A stretch of 34,144 nt of DNA, taken from Deltaproteobacteria bacterium. Its GTDB lineage: Bacteria; Desulfobacterota_B; Binatia; UBA9968. A program made the position numbers and the translations under genes. The DNA lies in the NCBI GenBank assembly GCA_005879255.1, contig VBKY01000077.1, positions 1-34,144 on the forward strand, read 5' to 3'. Shown here in pieces: positions 14,663-22,675 of this stretch (the stretch's first letter is position 1; each line of letters opens with the position of its first letter). The notes beneath the pieces were generated by a model that was not told the DNA's origin, did not search any database, and saw nothing but the letters and a program-made list of their open reading frames with translations.

Positions 14663-15757
14663 TTAGTTGTACGTCAAGATTCCTCTGCCCAATATCCGTC
14701 CATGCTGCAAGTCGTCGATTGCCTCATTGATCTGCTCAAGCTTGTAACGATGGGTCACCAGGTCATTCAGTTTAAGTTTGCCGTCGCGGTACCAACGAAT
14801 GAAGATTGGAAAATCGCGGTCCGGACGGCAATCCCCGCCGCTCGTACGGGTAAACGATCGGTTGCCGATAAACAGGCTCGTGTCGAGAATCGCTTTTGCG
14901 TTTGGCGGCGTAATCCCGACGAGCAGCGCAGTGCCGCCTCTATTCATACCCGAATACCCGGGGCGCACGGCGCGAAGAATTTGTTCTTGCGTCTGCGGTA
15001 AACCTACAGCATCGATCGCATAGTCGACGCCACCATCAGTTAATTGCCGAATCGTTTTCAGCGCGTCTCCCTCCTTCGAGTTCACGATATGCGTTGCACC
15101 AAAGCGGAGCGCGAATTCGAGCTTTTGATCGTTGATGTCAACGGCGATGATTGGATTCGCGTCGACGATCGCTGCCGCCGATATTGCACAAAGCCCGATG
15201 CCTCCGGAACCGAACACCGCAACCGAAGCTCCGGGTCGCACTCGAAGCGTGTTGATGATTGCGCCGGCGCCCGTCATAACCGCACATCCGATGATCGCTG
15301 TCACATCCGTCGGTATATCCTTTGGCATCGGCAGCACGACGCGTTCCTGTGCGAGCGCGTATTCCCCCCACGTGGCGGCAGAGTGCATGACTTCTTGGCC
15401 CTTCCAAAAGGCGATCGACTGCGCCCGATCGTTCAGGGCGTGCGCGACCAACGGTTGGTTGGTGGTCGAATTATCCCGATCGACCCAAGTCGTAATGACG
15501 TGGTCGCCTTCCTTAACGTGCTTGACGTCGCGCCCCGTGGCGACCACCACGCCTGTCGATTCATGGCCGAGGAGCGCCGGCAATCGTTGACCAGGTCGTG
15601 CTGGCCGCTGCATGGTGTGAAGTTGCGAGTGACAAACGCCACTGGCGAAGAGCTTGACGAGTACCTGGTCCGCCGCCGGATCGGCAAACTCAACTTCGTC
15701 CACCACCAGAGGCTCTTTTGGTTCAACAAAAATCGCCGCCCGACCTTTTGTGGGCAT
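14663..15757 (-). CDS. Zinc-dependent alcohol dehydrogenase family protein (MDR)
   Basis: A 364-residue medium-chain dehydrogenase. Catalytic-zinc ligands are visible: Cys42 (SGVCHSQLH), His65 with Glu66 (LLGHES) and Cys158 (IIGCAVMTG). The NAD-binding motif is GSGGIG (183-188) with Asp after the second strand (IIAVDIND), suggesting NAD rather than NADP. The lobe between about 90 and 120, where class I/III enzymes hold four structural-zinc cysteines, contains none, so the structural zinc appears lost. The overall pattern resembles class III/aryl-alcohol dehydrogenase relatives. The ATG at 15757 follows AAGGAGG. It may oxidise alcohols from nearby aldehyde- or lactone-forming pathways; that link is inference only. 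Confidence 0.88.
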   Translation of the reverse strand: MPTKGRAAIFVEPKEPLVVDEVEFADPAADQVLVKLFASGVCHSQLHTMQRPARPGQRLPALLGHESTGVVVATGRDVKHVKEGDHVITTWVDRDNSTTNQPLVAHALNDRAQSIAFWKGQEVMHSAATWGEYALAQERVVLPMPKDIPTDVTAIIGCAVMTGAGAIINTLRVRPGASVAVFGSGGIGLCAISAAAIVDANPIIAVDINDQKLEFALRFGATHIVNSKEGDALKTIRQLTDGGVDYAIDAVGLPQTQEQILRAVRPGYSGMNRGGTALLVGITPPNAKAILDTSLFIGNRSFTRTSGGDCRPDRDFPIFIRWYRDGKLKLNDLVTHRYKLEQINEAIDDLQHGRILGRGILTYN

Positions 15758-16002
15758 TGTTGCCTCCTTGCGCGCCGCGGCTTTGAGTCGCGATATTTCG
15801 ACTGACGCTGAACGCGGTTGTTAGGCTAATAAACCACCAGCTGAAAGACAGCCGATCCCTGAAAGACCAATTAATCCGTAGGATTCAATTTGTCCAGATA
15901 AACGATCAGCTATTTTGCCGCTTGACGATCGCGCAAGTGCGGTGGTAGTACGAGCGCAGCTTCATGCTCGCACTGGATCGACTCTTCTCACGGAGGATGC
16001 AC

Positions 16003-17679
16003 ATGCGCAAAAATGCAGTACTTGCAACGGCGTTCGCATCTGCGGCGGCAGCGCTATTCTTGTTCGCTCATTCCATACGAGGCGCGAGCTCTGCCGACAT
16101 CGCGCTCAACGGCCAAGTCAGCTCAATTGAAGAAGGCCCGATGGAGGGCGTGCTCGTCAGCGCAAAGAGAGCCGGGTCGACTGTGACGACTACCGTGGTG
16201 AGCGACGGCCAGGGCCGTTATACTTTCCCCGCAAAGAAACTCGAGTCCGGTCAATATGCTATTTCAATCCGCGCGGCCGGCTACGAAGTTGATGGTCCCA
16301 CAGCGGCAACCATTACATCAGAAAAAACCACAGCGGTCGATTTGAAGCTTCGCAAGACAGATGATCTCGGAGCGCAGTTGACGAACTCAGAATGGCTCGC
16401 CAGCGTCCCGGGCACGCCGCAGCAAAAAAATACACTCCTGAGTTGCGTCGGCTGCCACACCGTCGAGCGAATCGTGCGGTCAAAGTACGATGCGGCTGGG
16501 TTCATACAAGCGATCCTGCCGCGGATGGCGAGTTACGTAAATCAAAGCACGCCGCTGCGCCCGCAGCTACGACTCGGCGCGCGCGACACCGCGTTAGTCG
16601 GTGAAGAACAGGAGCGAGTCCAGCGGACCCAAGCCGAGTGGTTAAGCAATATCAATTTGAGCTCATCTGCCACGTGGGCGTTTCCCCTGAAGACTCTGCC
16701 TCGCCCCAAAGGCCAAGCGACGCGGGTGATCATAACGGAGTACGATTTGCCGCGCCCGACGATCGAGCCTCATGACGTGATCGTCGATGGCGACGGCATG
16801 GCCTGGTATTCCAATTTCGGCGAGCAGACGCTCGGGAAGCTCGATCCCAAAACCGGCAAGCACACCGAATACTCCGTGCCCGAGCCAAAGAAAGGTTCGC
16901 CGACCGGTGCGCTTTCGGTGCGTTTCGACAAAGACCAGAATTTGTGGTTGGGCATGATGTACCAGGCCGGCATCGCGAAATTCGATAAGAAGACCGAGAC
17001 ATTCCAGGTCTGGAACATTCCCTCGGAATTGAACAAGGCGAATACGCAAATCAATATGACGAGCCCTATGCATATCGGCGTGGACGGCAAGGTGTGGGCG
17101 CAAAACAACGGATTCGCAGGCGTGCATCGGGTCGATCTGAAATCCGGGAAATGGGAAACCTGGGACCCGTTCAAGGAATCACCCAGAGGTCACAACATCT
17201 ACGATGTCATCGCTGACTCCCAGAACAACGCTTATTTCACCGACATCGGCAAGGAGCACATCGGCAGGATCGATGCGAAGACCGGCAAGCTCACGATGTA
17301 CGAGACGCCCACCAAGGGCTCGGGACCGCGCCGCGGCATGATGGATGCGCAGGACCGTCTCTGGTTCGGTGAGTACCGCGGCAACAAAATTGCGATGTTC
17401 GACACCAAGAGCGAAAAATTCCAGGAGTGGGCGGTGCCGACGCCGTGGTCTAACCCCTACGACGTCGCCGTAGATAAAAACGGCGAGGCGTGGACCGGAT
17501 CCATGCTCAATGATCGGATCACACGGCTCAACACCAAGACGGGCCAGTTTACCGAGTATCTTCTTCCCAAGTCGACGAACGTTCGCAGAGTTTTTGTTGA
17601 TAATTCGACCACACCGGTCACGTTCTGGGTCGGCAGTAATCACGGCGCGGCGATTATCAAACTGGAGCCGCTGGATTAA
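16003..17679 (+). CDS. Secreted heme-propeller protein: carboxypeptidase-regulatory-like + cytochrome c + Vgb-lyase-like beta-propeller (copy 1)
   Basis: A 558-residue exported protein. Order: signal peptide (about 1-29), carboxypeptidase-regulatory-like beta-sandwich (about 32-117, with the DGQGRYTFPA motif), a single heme-c site CVGCH (148-152) with Met175 as likely sixth ligand, then repeats of the virginiamycin-B-lyase type (about 240-558, e.g. EPHDVIVDGDGMAWYSN and GKLDPKTGKHTEY). The cytochrome region resembles quinohemoprotein amine dehydrogenase hemes. True Vgb lyases have no heme, so a periplasmic redox function is more likely than streptogramin cleavage. The ATG at 16003 follows GGAGG. 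The adjacent gene downstream is a paralog of the same architecture. The substrate is unknown. Confidence 0.85.
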   Translation: MRKNAVLATAFASAAAALFLFAHSIRGASSADIALNGQVSSIEEGPMEGVLVSAKRAGSTVTTTVVSDGQGRYTFPAKKLESGQYAISIRAAGYEVDGPTAATITSEKTTAVDLKLRKTDDLGAQLTNSEWLASVPGTPQQKNTLLSCVGCHTVERIVRSKYDAAGFIQAILPRMASYVNQSTPLRPQLRLGARDTALVGEEQERVQRTQAEWLSNINLSSSATWAFPLKTLPRPKGQATRVIITEYDLPRPTIEPHDVIVDGDGMAWYSNFGEQTLGKLDPKTGKHTEYSVPEPKKGSPTGALSVRFDKDQNLWLGMMYQAGIAKFDKKTETFQVWNIPSELNKANTQINMTSPMHIGVDGKVWAQNNGFAGVHRVDLKSGKWETWDPFKESPRGHNIYDVIADSQNNAYFTDIGKEHIGRIDAKTGKLTMYETPTKGSGPRRGMMDAQDRLWFGEYRGNKIAMFDTKSEKFQEWAVPTPWSNPYDVAVDKNGEAWTGSMLNDRITRLNTKTGQFTEYLLPKSTNVRRVFVDNSTTPVTFWVGSNHGAAIIKLEPLD

Positions 17680-17801
17680 GTCTTACAAAATTCTGGAAAC
17701 CCGTTGCGTTTTGTGTACTTTGGAAATCGAATAGAAGAAAGTGATCGTCGGGTCAGCTAATCTGTTAGAGCGATTGCTCCATTTGGGCGGGAGGAAAATC
17801 C

Positions 17802-19484
17802 ATGTTGAAGCCAATGACATCGCGGACGATTCTTTTCGTGCTTGCCGTTACCGCGCTGCTCTGTCCGCGATTGATTCTAGCGCAAGACCGATCAGGCACG
17901 CTGCAAGGAGTCATCAAGGATTCCCAAGGCGCGCCGGTTGCCGGGGCGTTTGTGAAGATGAAAAACGCTGAACGGCGGCTCGTCTTCATGGTGATCAGCC
18001 AGGCGCAAGGCCGCTATTCGGTAAACACGCTTCCGACTGGAAAATATGTCGTGCAGGCGATCGGCGGGGAACATCAGAGCGAACTATCTCAGCCGGTCGA
18101 CGTCGCGCCCGGTAAACCTGCGACCGTGGACTTGGCGCTGACCGCTACGCGGGCGCCGCAACTCGCCGGCGCGTGGCCGGGCCGGCTACCGGGTGAGCAG
18201 GGTGGTGAGGCAGACGAAGCCCGAAGCGGGCCGCCGCCGCTGCCGGAAGGCGACGGCAGAGAGATCATTCTGGCGAAATGTGTTTCATGCCATGACGCCC
18301 AAAGGATCATCAGAGTACGGGCTGATCGGAGCCGCTGGCAGGCCATCATTCAAAACATGCGTGCTTATGCTCACGGCTCGACGCTTGCCAAAGACCTGAC
18401 CGATCGAGAATCGCAGGTCCTGGTGGATTATGTCGCGACGAACTTCTCCGCCGCTGGCGCGCGCACCGCGAGGCCGAAACCCGATCCCAATAGTCGCTTG
18501 CCCAGAACTCTGCTCGCTGGTGAGGCGATGAAGTACATGGCCGTCGAATATGAATTGCCAAATAACCGTGCCGAACCTCATGAAGTGACCGTGGACGGCG
18601 ATGGCAACGGCTGGGTCAGCCAACGAGTCGGCGGCAAGCTCGGCCGTCTGGATGGAAAAACCCTCACCTACAGCGAGTACGTGCCGCCGGCCGGGCCCTC
18701 GCCAATGAATCGATTGAACGCGATTAACCGCGCCCCCGACAATAAACTTTGGTTCATCGACGGCGGCCCAAATCGGCGCTGGCTGAACATCGATCCGAGG
18801 AGCACGGAGTTCGCCGTTTATGAGTTACCGAAACTCAAGAACGGTTCCGCCAGCGGCAATACCATGCGGGTGCATCCCAATGGAACGGTCTGGCTGAATT
18901 CCATCGCGGCGAATCAAGTCATCCGTTTGGACCCCAAAACCCGTGAGTTCACCGTTTATGACGTTCCTGCCGGCGTGAAACGAGGCAGGACTGCGAATCC
19001 TTATGGCATGGCATTTTCGGGCGACGGCAAAGTCTGGTTCATCGAGAATGCTGTCAGCCAAATGGGACGTCTGGATCCGGAGACGGGCACGATCGACGAG
19101 TACGAAATACCGGTGAAAAACCCGGTCGCGCGCAAAGGCGGCATGGACTCCGCCGGCAACGTCTGGGTCGGTCTCCACGGCGCCGGGAAGCTGATGAAAA
19201 TCGATTACAAGACAACAAAAATGACTGTCTATTCGCCGCCCACCGAAGACTCTGGTCCTTATTCAGTGCAGGGCGATCCGAAAAGCCATCTCGTTTGGTT
19301 CAGCCAGCAACATGTCGATCAAATTGCGCGTTTCGATCCAAACGCCGAAATATTTACCGAATTTCCGCTGCCGAACGCCGAGTCTGATCCGCGCAGGATC
19401 GAGGTTGACCCGACCAATCCGAACCGCATTTGGTGGACCGGTAATCTTGCCGGCCGGATGGGCTATATCGAGTTGCTGAAATAA
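17802..19484 (+). CDS. Secreted heme-propeller protein: carboxypeptidase-regulatory-like + cytochrome c + Vgb-lyase-like beta-propeller (copy 2)
   Basis: A 560-residue paralog of the preceding gene, 122 bases downstream. A signal peptide (1-27, ending ILAQ) is followed by a carboxypeptidase-regulatory-like domain (about 31-115), a Pro/Gly-rich linker (about 118-152), heme site CVSCH (160-164) with likely axial Met186 in a WQAIIQNMRAYA helix, and a propeller with repeats such as EPHEVTVDGDGNGWVSQ, NKLWFID and GRLDPETGTIDEYEIP. Start ATG follows GGGAGGA. The tandem arrangement suggests duplication followed by substrate divergence. It likely works in the periplasm; the electron acceptor is not identifiable in the window. 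Confidence 0.87.
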   Translation: MLKPMTSRTILFVLAVTALLCPRLILAQDRSGTLQGVIKDSQGAPVAGAFVKMKNAERRLVFMVISQAQGRYSVNTLPTGKYVVQAIGGEHQSELSQPVDVAPGKPATVDLALTATRAPQLAGAWPGRLPGEQGGEADEARSGPPPLPEGDGREIILAKCVSCHDAQRIIRVRADRSRWQAIIQNMRAYAHGSTLAKDLTDRESQVLVDYVATNFSAAGARTARPKPDPNSRLPRTLLAGEAMKYMAVEYELPNNRAEPHEVTVDGDGNGWVSQRVGGKLGRLDGKTLTYSEYVPPAGPSPMNRLNAINRAPDNKLWFIDGGPNRRWLNIDPRSTEFAVYELPKLKNGSASGNTMRVHPNGTVWLNSIAANQVIRLDPKTREFTVYDVPAGVKRGRTANPYGMAFSGDGKVWFIENAVSQMGRLDPETGTIDEYEIPVKNPVARKGGMDSAGNVWVGLHGAGKLMKIDYKTTKMTVYSPPTEDSGPYSVQGDPKSHLVWFSQQHVDQIARFDPNAEIFTEFPLPNAESDPRRIEVDPTNPNRIWWTGNLAGRMGYIELLK

Positions 19485-19491
19485 CGCGCGC

Positions 19492-19518
19492 TGCCAATCT
19501 TCGACGCGAAAATTGGCA
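19492..19518. terminator. Possible hairpin between convergent genes
   Basis: TGCCAAT (19492-19498) and ATTGGCA (19512-19518) form a perfect 7-bp stem with a 13-base loop, just after the second heme-propeller gene and before the convergent lipoprotein gene. No strong T-run follows, so it is a weak terminator candidate. Confidence 0.3.
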
Positions 19519-19587
19519 ATGGACGCGGCGATCGGCGTCGGCCTCGTTTTCTATCAATCGATCGCGAGGCCGCGCCGAATGGTCGAT

Positions 19588-19992
19588 TTAGCGCCCGTAA
19601 AGCATGACGGTCGCGCGCCCTTCGCGGCGATCGGGACTTCGATATCTGAATTCTACCGCTCTTATGGCACGGCGGTCGCCCGGCAGATCGATCTCTCGGC
19701 TCCATGAATTTTCTTGGAAACGGTGCCGGATATTCGGCGAAAAAGTGTTTCCGTCGGCGAAGATGACGACCATGTCATATATTTCGACCGGCGCACCGCG
19801 CACGGCCACGCCCAACTCGCGGAACCTCCCTTCCCGCCGACCGACGTCGATCCTTTCGCGCTCCATTTTGAAATCGGCTTTCCGCTGACCCAGGAGCTCC
19901 CAGCCGCCCCCGCCATAATGGCCGTCGTTGACTACGCAGCCTGCCAAGAGAATGCCCAAGCATAGCATCCAGAGCTTTCGCCAAACTTCCAT
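19588..19992 (-). CDS. Predicted lipoprotein, DUF2541-like
   Basis: A 134-residue protein with a lipoprotein signal peptide: basic N-terminus, hydrophobic core and lipobox LLAGC with lipidated Cys19. The mature part starts with a Gly-rich spacer (NDGHYGGGG) followed by WELLGQRKADFKMERERIDVGRREGRFRELGV and ends in RRAIRAVEFRYRSPDRREGRATVMLYGR. This resembles small DUF2541-type envelope proteins of unknown function. The ATG at 19992 follows GGAGG. It faces the second heme-propeller gene convergently and is divergent from the membrane-protein cluster across 276 bases. It is likely anchored to the inner leaflet of the outer membrane or to the inner membrane. Confidence 0.75.
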   Translation of the reverse strand: MEVWRKLWMLCLGILLAGCVVNDGHYGGGGWELLGQRKADFKMERERIDVGRREGRFRELGVAVRGAPVEIYDMVVIFADGNTFSPNIRHRFQENSWSREIDLPGDRRAIRAVEFRYRSPDRREGRATVMLYGR

Positions 19993-20324
19993 ATTTGCAC
20001 CTCCGAGGAAAAAAATCGGCTTTTCGACCGGTGCTAATTAGACGTCTCGTTCATAATATCCTTACAGAACATAAGAGCTGACCGAAGGTCGGTATTCAAA
20101 ATCAACTCGTCCTCCCCCGCCAGTCGTGGAGAATTGCCACGCCATCAATATAACGGTGACTCGGCACCGGGCCTGGAGCACGTCAACTCGTGCGAGGACT
20201 CGCCGTCGAGACTGGACAATTCCCCCCAAACTGGAGTAAACAGACTTCAACATCGGGGTGCTGACTCAATGATCGTTGCGTTACTTATTTTGCACGGACT
20301 GCTGGCGGTGCCATCAGTGTCTGG

Positions 20325-20705
20325 GTGCCGATGCGAGGTGCTGCGGGCTCGTTTGTCGGGCGCATGCGCGCGGTTCCGGCCAAGTCCTACGTCAACGCGA
20401 TCATCGTGCTTTATGCGCTGACCGCGCTCCTGGGCGGAATTATTTATCCCACCTACCGGCTCAGCGTGAGGATCGTGCTCGAACAAATGCAGCTCTATGT
20501 GCCCAACGGCGCCTTTGAGCTCAAGGAACATTTCGTTGCCCTCGGGTTGGGCGTATTGCCCGCCTACTGGTACTTCTGGCGCGAGCCTCAAGCCGCCGAG
20601 CACGCGCGCACGCGCGCGGTTCTGACCGCCCTTTTGGCCTTCATCGTGTGGTGGGGTTTTCTCGTTGGTCACGTTCTCAACAATATCCGAGGATTCGATC
20701 TATGA
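20325..20705 (+). CDS. Small polytopic membrane protein, 5' part apparently frameshifted
   Basis: A 126-residue frame from a GTG with three hydrophobic segments: about 23-41 (NAIIVLYALTALLGGIIYP), 68-86 (the FVALGLGVLPAYWYFW stretch) and 98-118 (LTALLAFIVWWGFLVGHVL). Upstream, a different frame from the ATG at 20269 reads MIVALLILHGLLA, which looks like the missing first membrane helix. The two join near 20305-20310 if a short deletion or frameshift is assumed. Conserved-looking histidines (KEHFVAL, VGHVLNN) could bind heme, which is speculation. Its stop overlaps the next start as ATGA. The function is unknown; position suggests service to the adjacent heme-propeller proteins. Confidence 0.6.
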   Translation: MPMRGAAGSFVGRMRAVPAKSYVNAIIVLYALTALLGGIIYPTYRLSVRIVLEQMQLYVPNGAFELKEHFVALGLGVLPAYWYFWREPQAAEHARTRAVLTALLAFIVWWGFLVGHVLNNIRGFDL

Positions 20706-21040
20706 TCACGGCTCGGTCGCAACCGACGTTCGTGGTCACGTTTGCCGTCACATACGCAATTTTTTACGTTGTTTCGGTCGAGTACAACTTGGCGCTGTTC
20801 ACCTATCACCCCGCCCTGGAGGAGTTCGACTTTTTGGTCGAGAAAGCGAAGGACGGCCCGGCGATGTACTGGTATGGCTGGATGGCAACATCCGCGATCG
20901 CCGCATTCGTCCTGGCCGCGTTGGCCTCGTGGCTTCCGGATTGCTGGGCGAAGCGCGTATGGCCAGGCTGGTCTTGGGTGGCACCGTTGTCGGTAATGTT
21001 CGTTTTCGTCTACATCCTGCGGCGCTTTTTTCTGCGCTAG
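20702..21040 (+). CDS. Small membrane protein of unknown function
   Basis: A 112-residue protein with three hydrophobic segments: residues 9-26 (FVVTFAVTYAIFYVVSVE), about 60-78 (ATSAIAAFVLAALASWL) and 92-106 (WVAPLSVMFVFVYIL). Its ATG overlaps the TGA of the preceding membrane-protein gene (ATGA at 20702-20705), a sign of translational coupling and of a shared complex. The loop between helices one and two holds Trp/Tyr-rich text (AMYWYGWMA). A secreted beta-sandwich protein gene follows after 50 bases. No family is recognised with certainty. Confidence 0.75.
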   Translation: MITARSQPTFVVTFAVTYAIFYVVSVEYNLALFTYHPALEEFDFLVEKAKDGPAMYWYGWMATSAIAAFVLAALASWLPDCWAKRVWPGWSWVAPLSVMFVFVYILRRFFLR

Positions 21041-21090
21041 TCAGAAAAGCATCGCATGACGAGTAGCGCGCCAATAAGGAGAGAGCCCAA

Positions 21091-21510
21091 ATGAAATGGA
21101 CCGTTGCCTCAATCGGCTCTGTCGTAGCGACGACGCTCTCGCTCTTACTCCTGTCAGGGATCTTTGTTCCGGCATGGGCGGGCGGGAGCGGCGACGAGGG
21201 CCCGGACGATCATCAAGATGCCGGGCTTTCATACTTCGGTTTTGTCAAGGATACGACCGGCAAAGTGATTGCTGACGCCAAAGTGACCGCCGAGATCAAA
21301 GGGCTCGGCTCTGTAATCGCCCGCACCAACGCAACAGGCGCCTACAAGCTGCCGGGCTTCGGCAAGGACATTAGTCCCAAAAATGTCACGATTTCCTGCA
21401 GCAAGGAGGGCTACAAGCAAACCCGATCGTTCACCAGAACTCCGTTGAACAAGAAGCCGCTCACTGCGATCGAAATCGAATGCACCATGCAGCGAGTTGC
21501 TGCGAAGTGA
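21091..21510 (+). CDS. Secreted carboxypeptidase-regulatory-like domain protein (stand-alone)
   Basis: A 139-residue exported protein. Signal peptide 1-30 (ending PAWA), a short acidic linker (GGSGDEGPDDHQD), and then one carboxypeptidase-regulatory-like beta-sandwich: YFGFVKDTTGKVIADAKVTA, ARTNATGAYKLPGF, VTISCSKEGYKQ. Two cysteines in the mature region could form a disulfide. The fold corresponds to the N-terminal domain of the three heme-propeller proteins here, which ties this small gene to them. The ATG follows AAGGAGAG. It probably forms an operon with the two membrane-protein genes. It may be a substrate-binding or scaffold component; this is inference. Confidence 0.8.
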   Translation: MKWTVASIGSVVATTLSLLLLSGIFVPAWAGGSGDEGPDDHQDAGLSYFGFVKDTTGKVIADAKVTAEIKGLGSVIARTNATGAYKLPGFGKDISPKNVTISCSKEGYKQTRSFTRTPLNKKPLTAIEIECTMQRVAAK

Positions 21511-21593
21511 CGGGCCCGATAGATGAATGGCAGTGGTTGCCGGGCCCCACCAAAATCAAGACTTGTTACTCCAGCGAGCAGGCTGAGTCAGGC

Positions 21594-22601
21594 GTGTTTC
21601 CAAAAACGAATCATAGGCGTTGGCTTTTTCTCGCGCTTGCCGCGACTTTTTTCGCGACCAGCCCGATCGTGTCAGCCCAGACGATTCCCTTACGCTATGG
21701 CCAAGCCTACTCGGCGATGCGGAGTATTTTTTCGCTTCCTGTTTCGATCGCGGATCGCGAGGGGTTCTTTCGCCGCGAAGGGTTGGATTTTCGCGTCGTC
21801 GTCCCTATTCCCGGCGGCTCAGACAAGATGATTGACGCACTGCATGACGACACCTGTGACATCACTCACGTCGCCACGCCGTTTCTTATCCGCGCTGCGC
21901 TTGGCGGCTCCGACGCCGTTGCGATCGCCGCCGAATTCACCAACCCGATTTATAGTTTGATTGCCAAGCCTGAAATTAAAAGCTTCGCCGATCTCAAAGG
22001 AAAGCTATTAGGTTTCGCCGACGAAGCGGGTACCATAACGATTTCCACGCGCAAATTGCTGGCGCTCCACGGCCTTCGCGAAGGAGATTTCCAGATCAAA
22101 ATAATCGAGGGAACACCCGCCCGCTGGAATTGTCTTAAACGCGGCGAATGCGCCGCGGTGCCGCTCGGCCAACCGCAAGACTTGCTTGCGCTTAGCGAGG
22201 ACTTCCGGTTACTTGGTTTTACCAACGACGCCGTGCCTGACTTCCTCTATACCGTGACGGCTGCCAGGCGTTCTTGGGCGCAAGCGCATCAAGACGCCAT
22301 CGTGCGCTATATCCGCGCTCTCGGTGCCGCGTTCAAATTCATTCGCGATCCAACCAAACGCAAGGTCGTGGCTAAGGCGATCGTCGAAACCACCGGCGCT
22401 CCCGCCGCAATCGCCGATCAAACCCTTAAGTTGTTTTTCGAGCCCGAGCGCAAGGTCTTGCCCATGCAAGGAGAGATTGACGTCAAGGGATTAGCTCAGG
22501 TAATCGCGTTCTTGGGCGAAGCGGGAACACTCAAAGATCCGCTGCCAACCCCGGAACGCTTTGTCGATCTGCAATATCTGCGGATGGCCGGTGTCAAATG
22601 A
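21594..22601 (+). CDS. ABC transporter substrate-binding protein, NMT1/SsuA-like (orphan)
   Basis: A 335-residue periplasmic binding protein. An N-terminal leader HRRWLFLALAATFFATSPIV ending in SAQ is followed by TIPLRYGQAYSAMRSIFSLP, IADREGFFRREGLDFRVV, the PGGSDKMIDAL segment and the hinge SFADLKGKLLGFADEAGT typical of the NMT1/SsuA/TauA group, which bind sulfonates, pyrimidine precursors or aromatic acids. The start is uncertain: GTG at 21594 gives a sensible signal peptide but has no strong ribosome binding site, and the frame continues upstream to 21480 into the previous gene. It shares its C-terminal signature ERFVDLQYLR with the frameshifted gene at 30847. No permease or ATPase is adjacent. 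Confidence 0.85.
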   Translation: MFPKTNHRRWLFLALAATFFATSPIVSAQTIPLRYGQAYSAMRSIFSLPVSIADREGFFRREGLDFRVVVPIPGGSDKMIDALHDDTCDITHVATPFLIRAALGGSDAVAIAAEFTNPIYSLIAKPEIKSFADLKGKLLGFADEAGTITISTRKLLALHGLREGDFQIKIIEGTPARWNCLKRGECAAVPLGQPQDLLALSEDFRLLGFTNDAVPDFLYTVTAARRSWAQAHQDAIVRYIRALGAAFKFIRDPTKRKVVAKAIVETTGAPAAIADQTLKLFFEPERKVLPMQGEIDVKGLAQVIAFLGEAGTLKDPLPTPERFVDLQYLRMAGVK

Positions 22602-22675
22602 CCCGGAGAGACGCAGCGGATCGCAGCAGTCAACTTAAATAAGCTTCCATCGAAATCACAACGCGCGGAAGGATT

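Noticed and set aside
16003..19484. Annotation as streptogramin (virginiamycin B) lyases conferring resistance
   Set aside because: Only the propeller repeats resemble Vgb; the added heme and beta-sandwich domains and the secretion signal argue against a resistance lyase.
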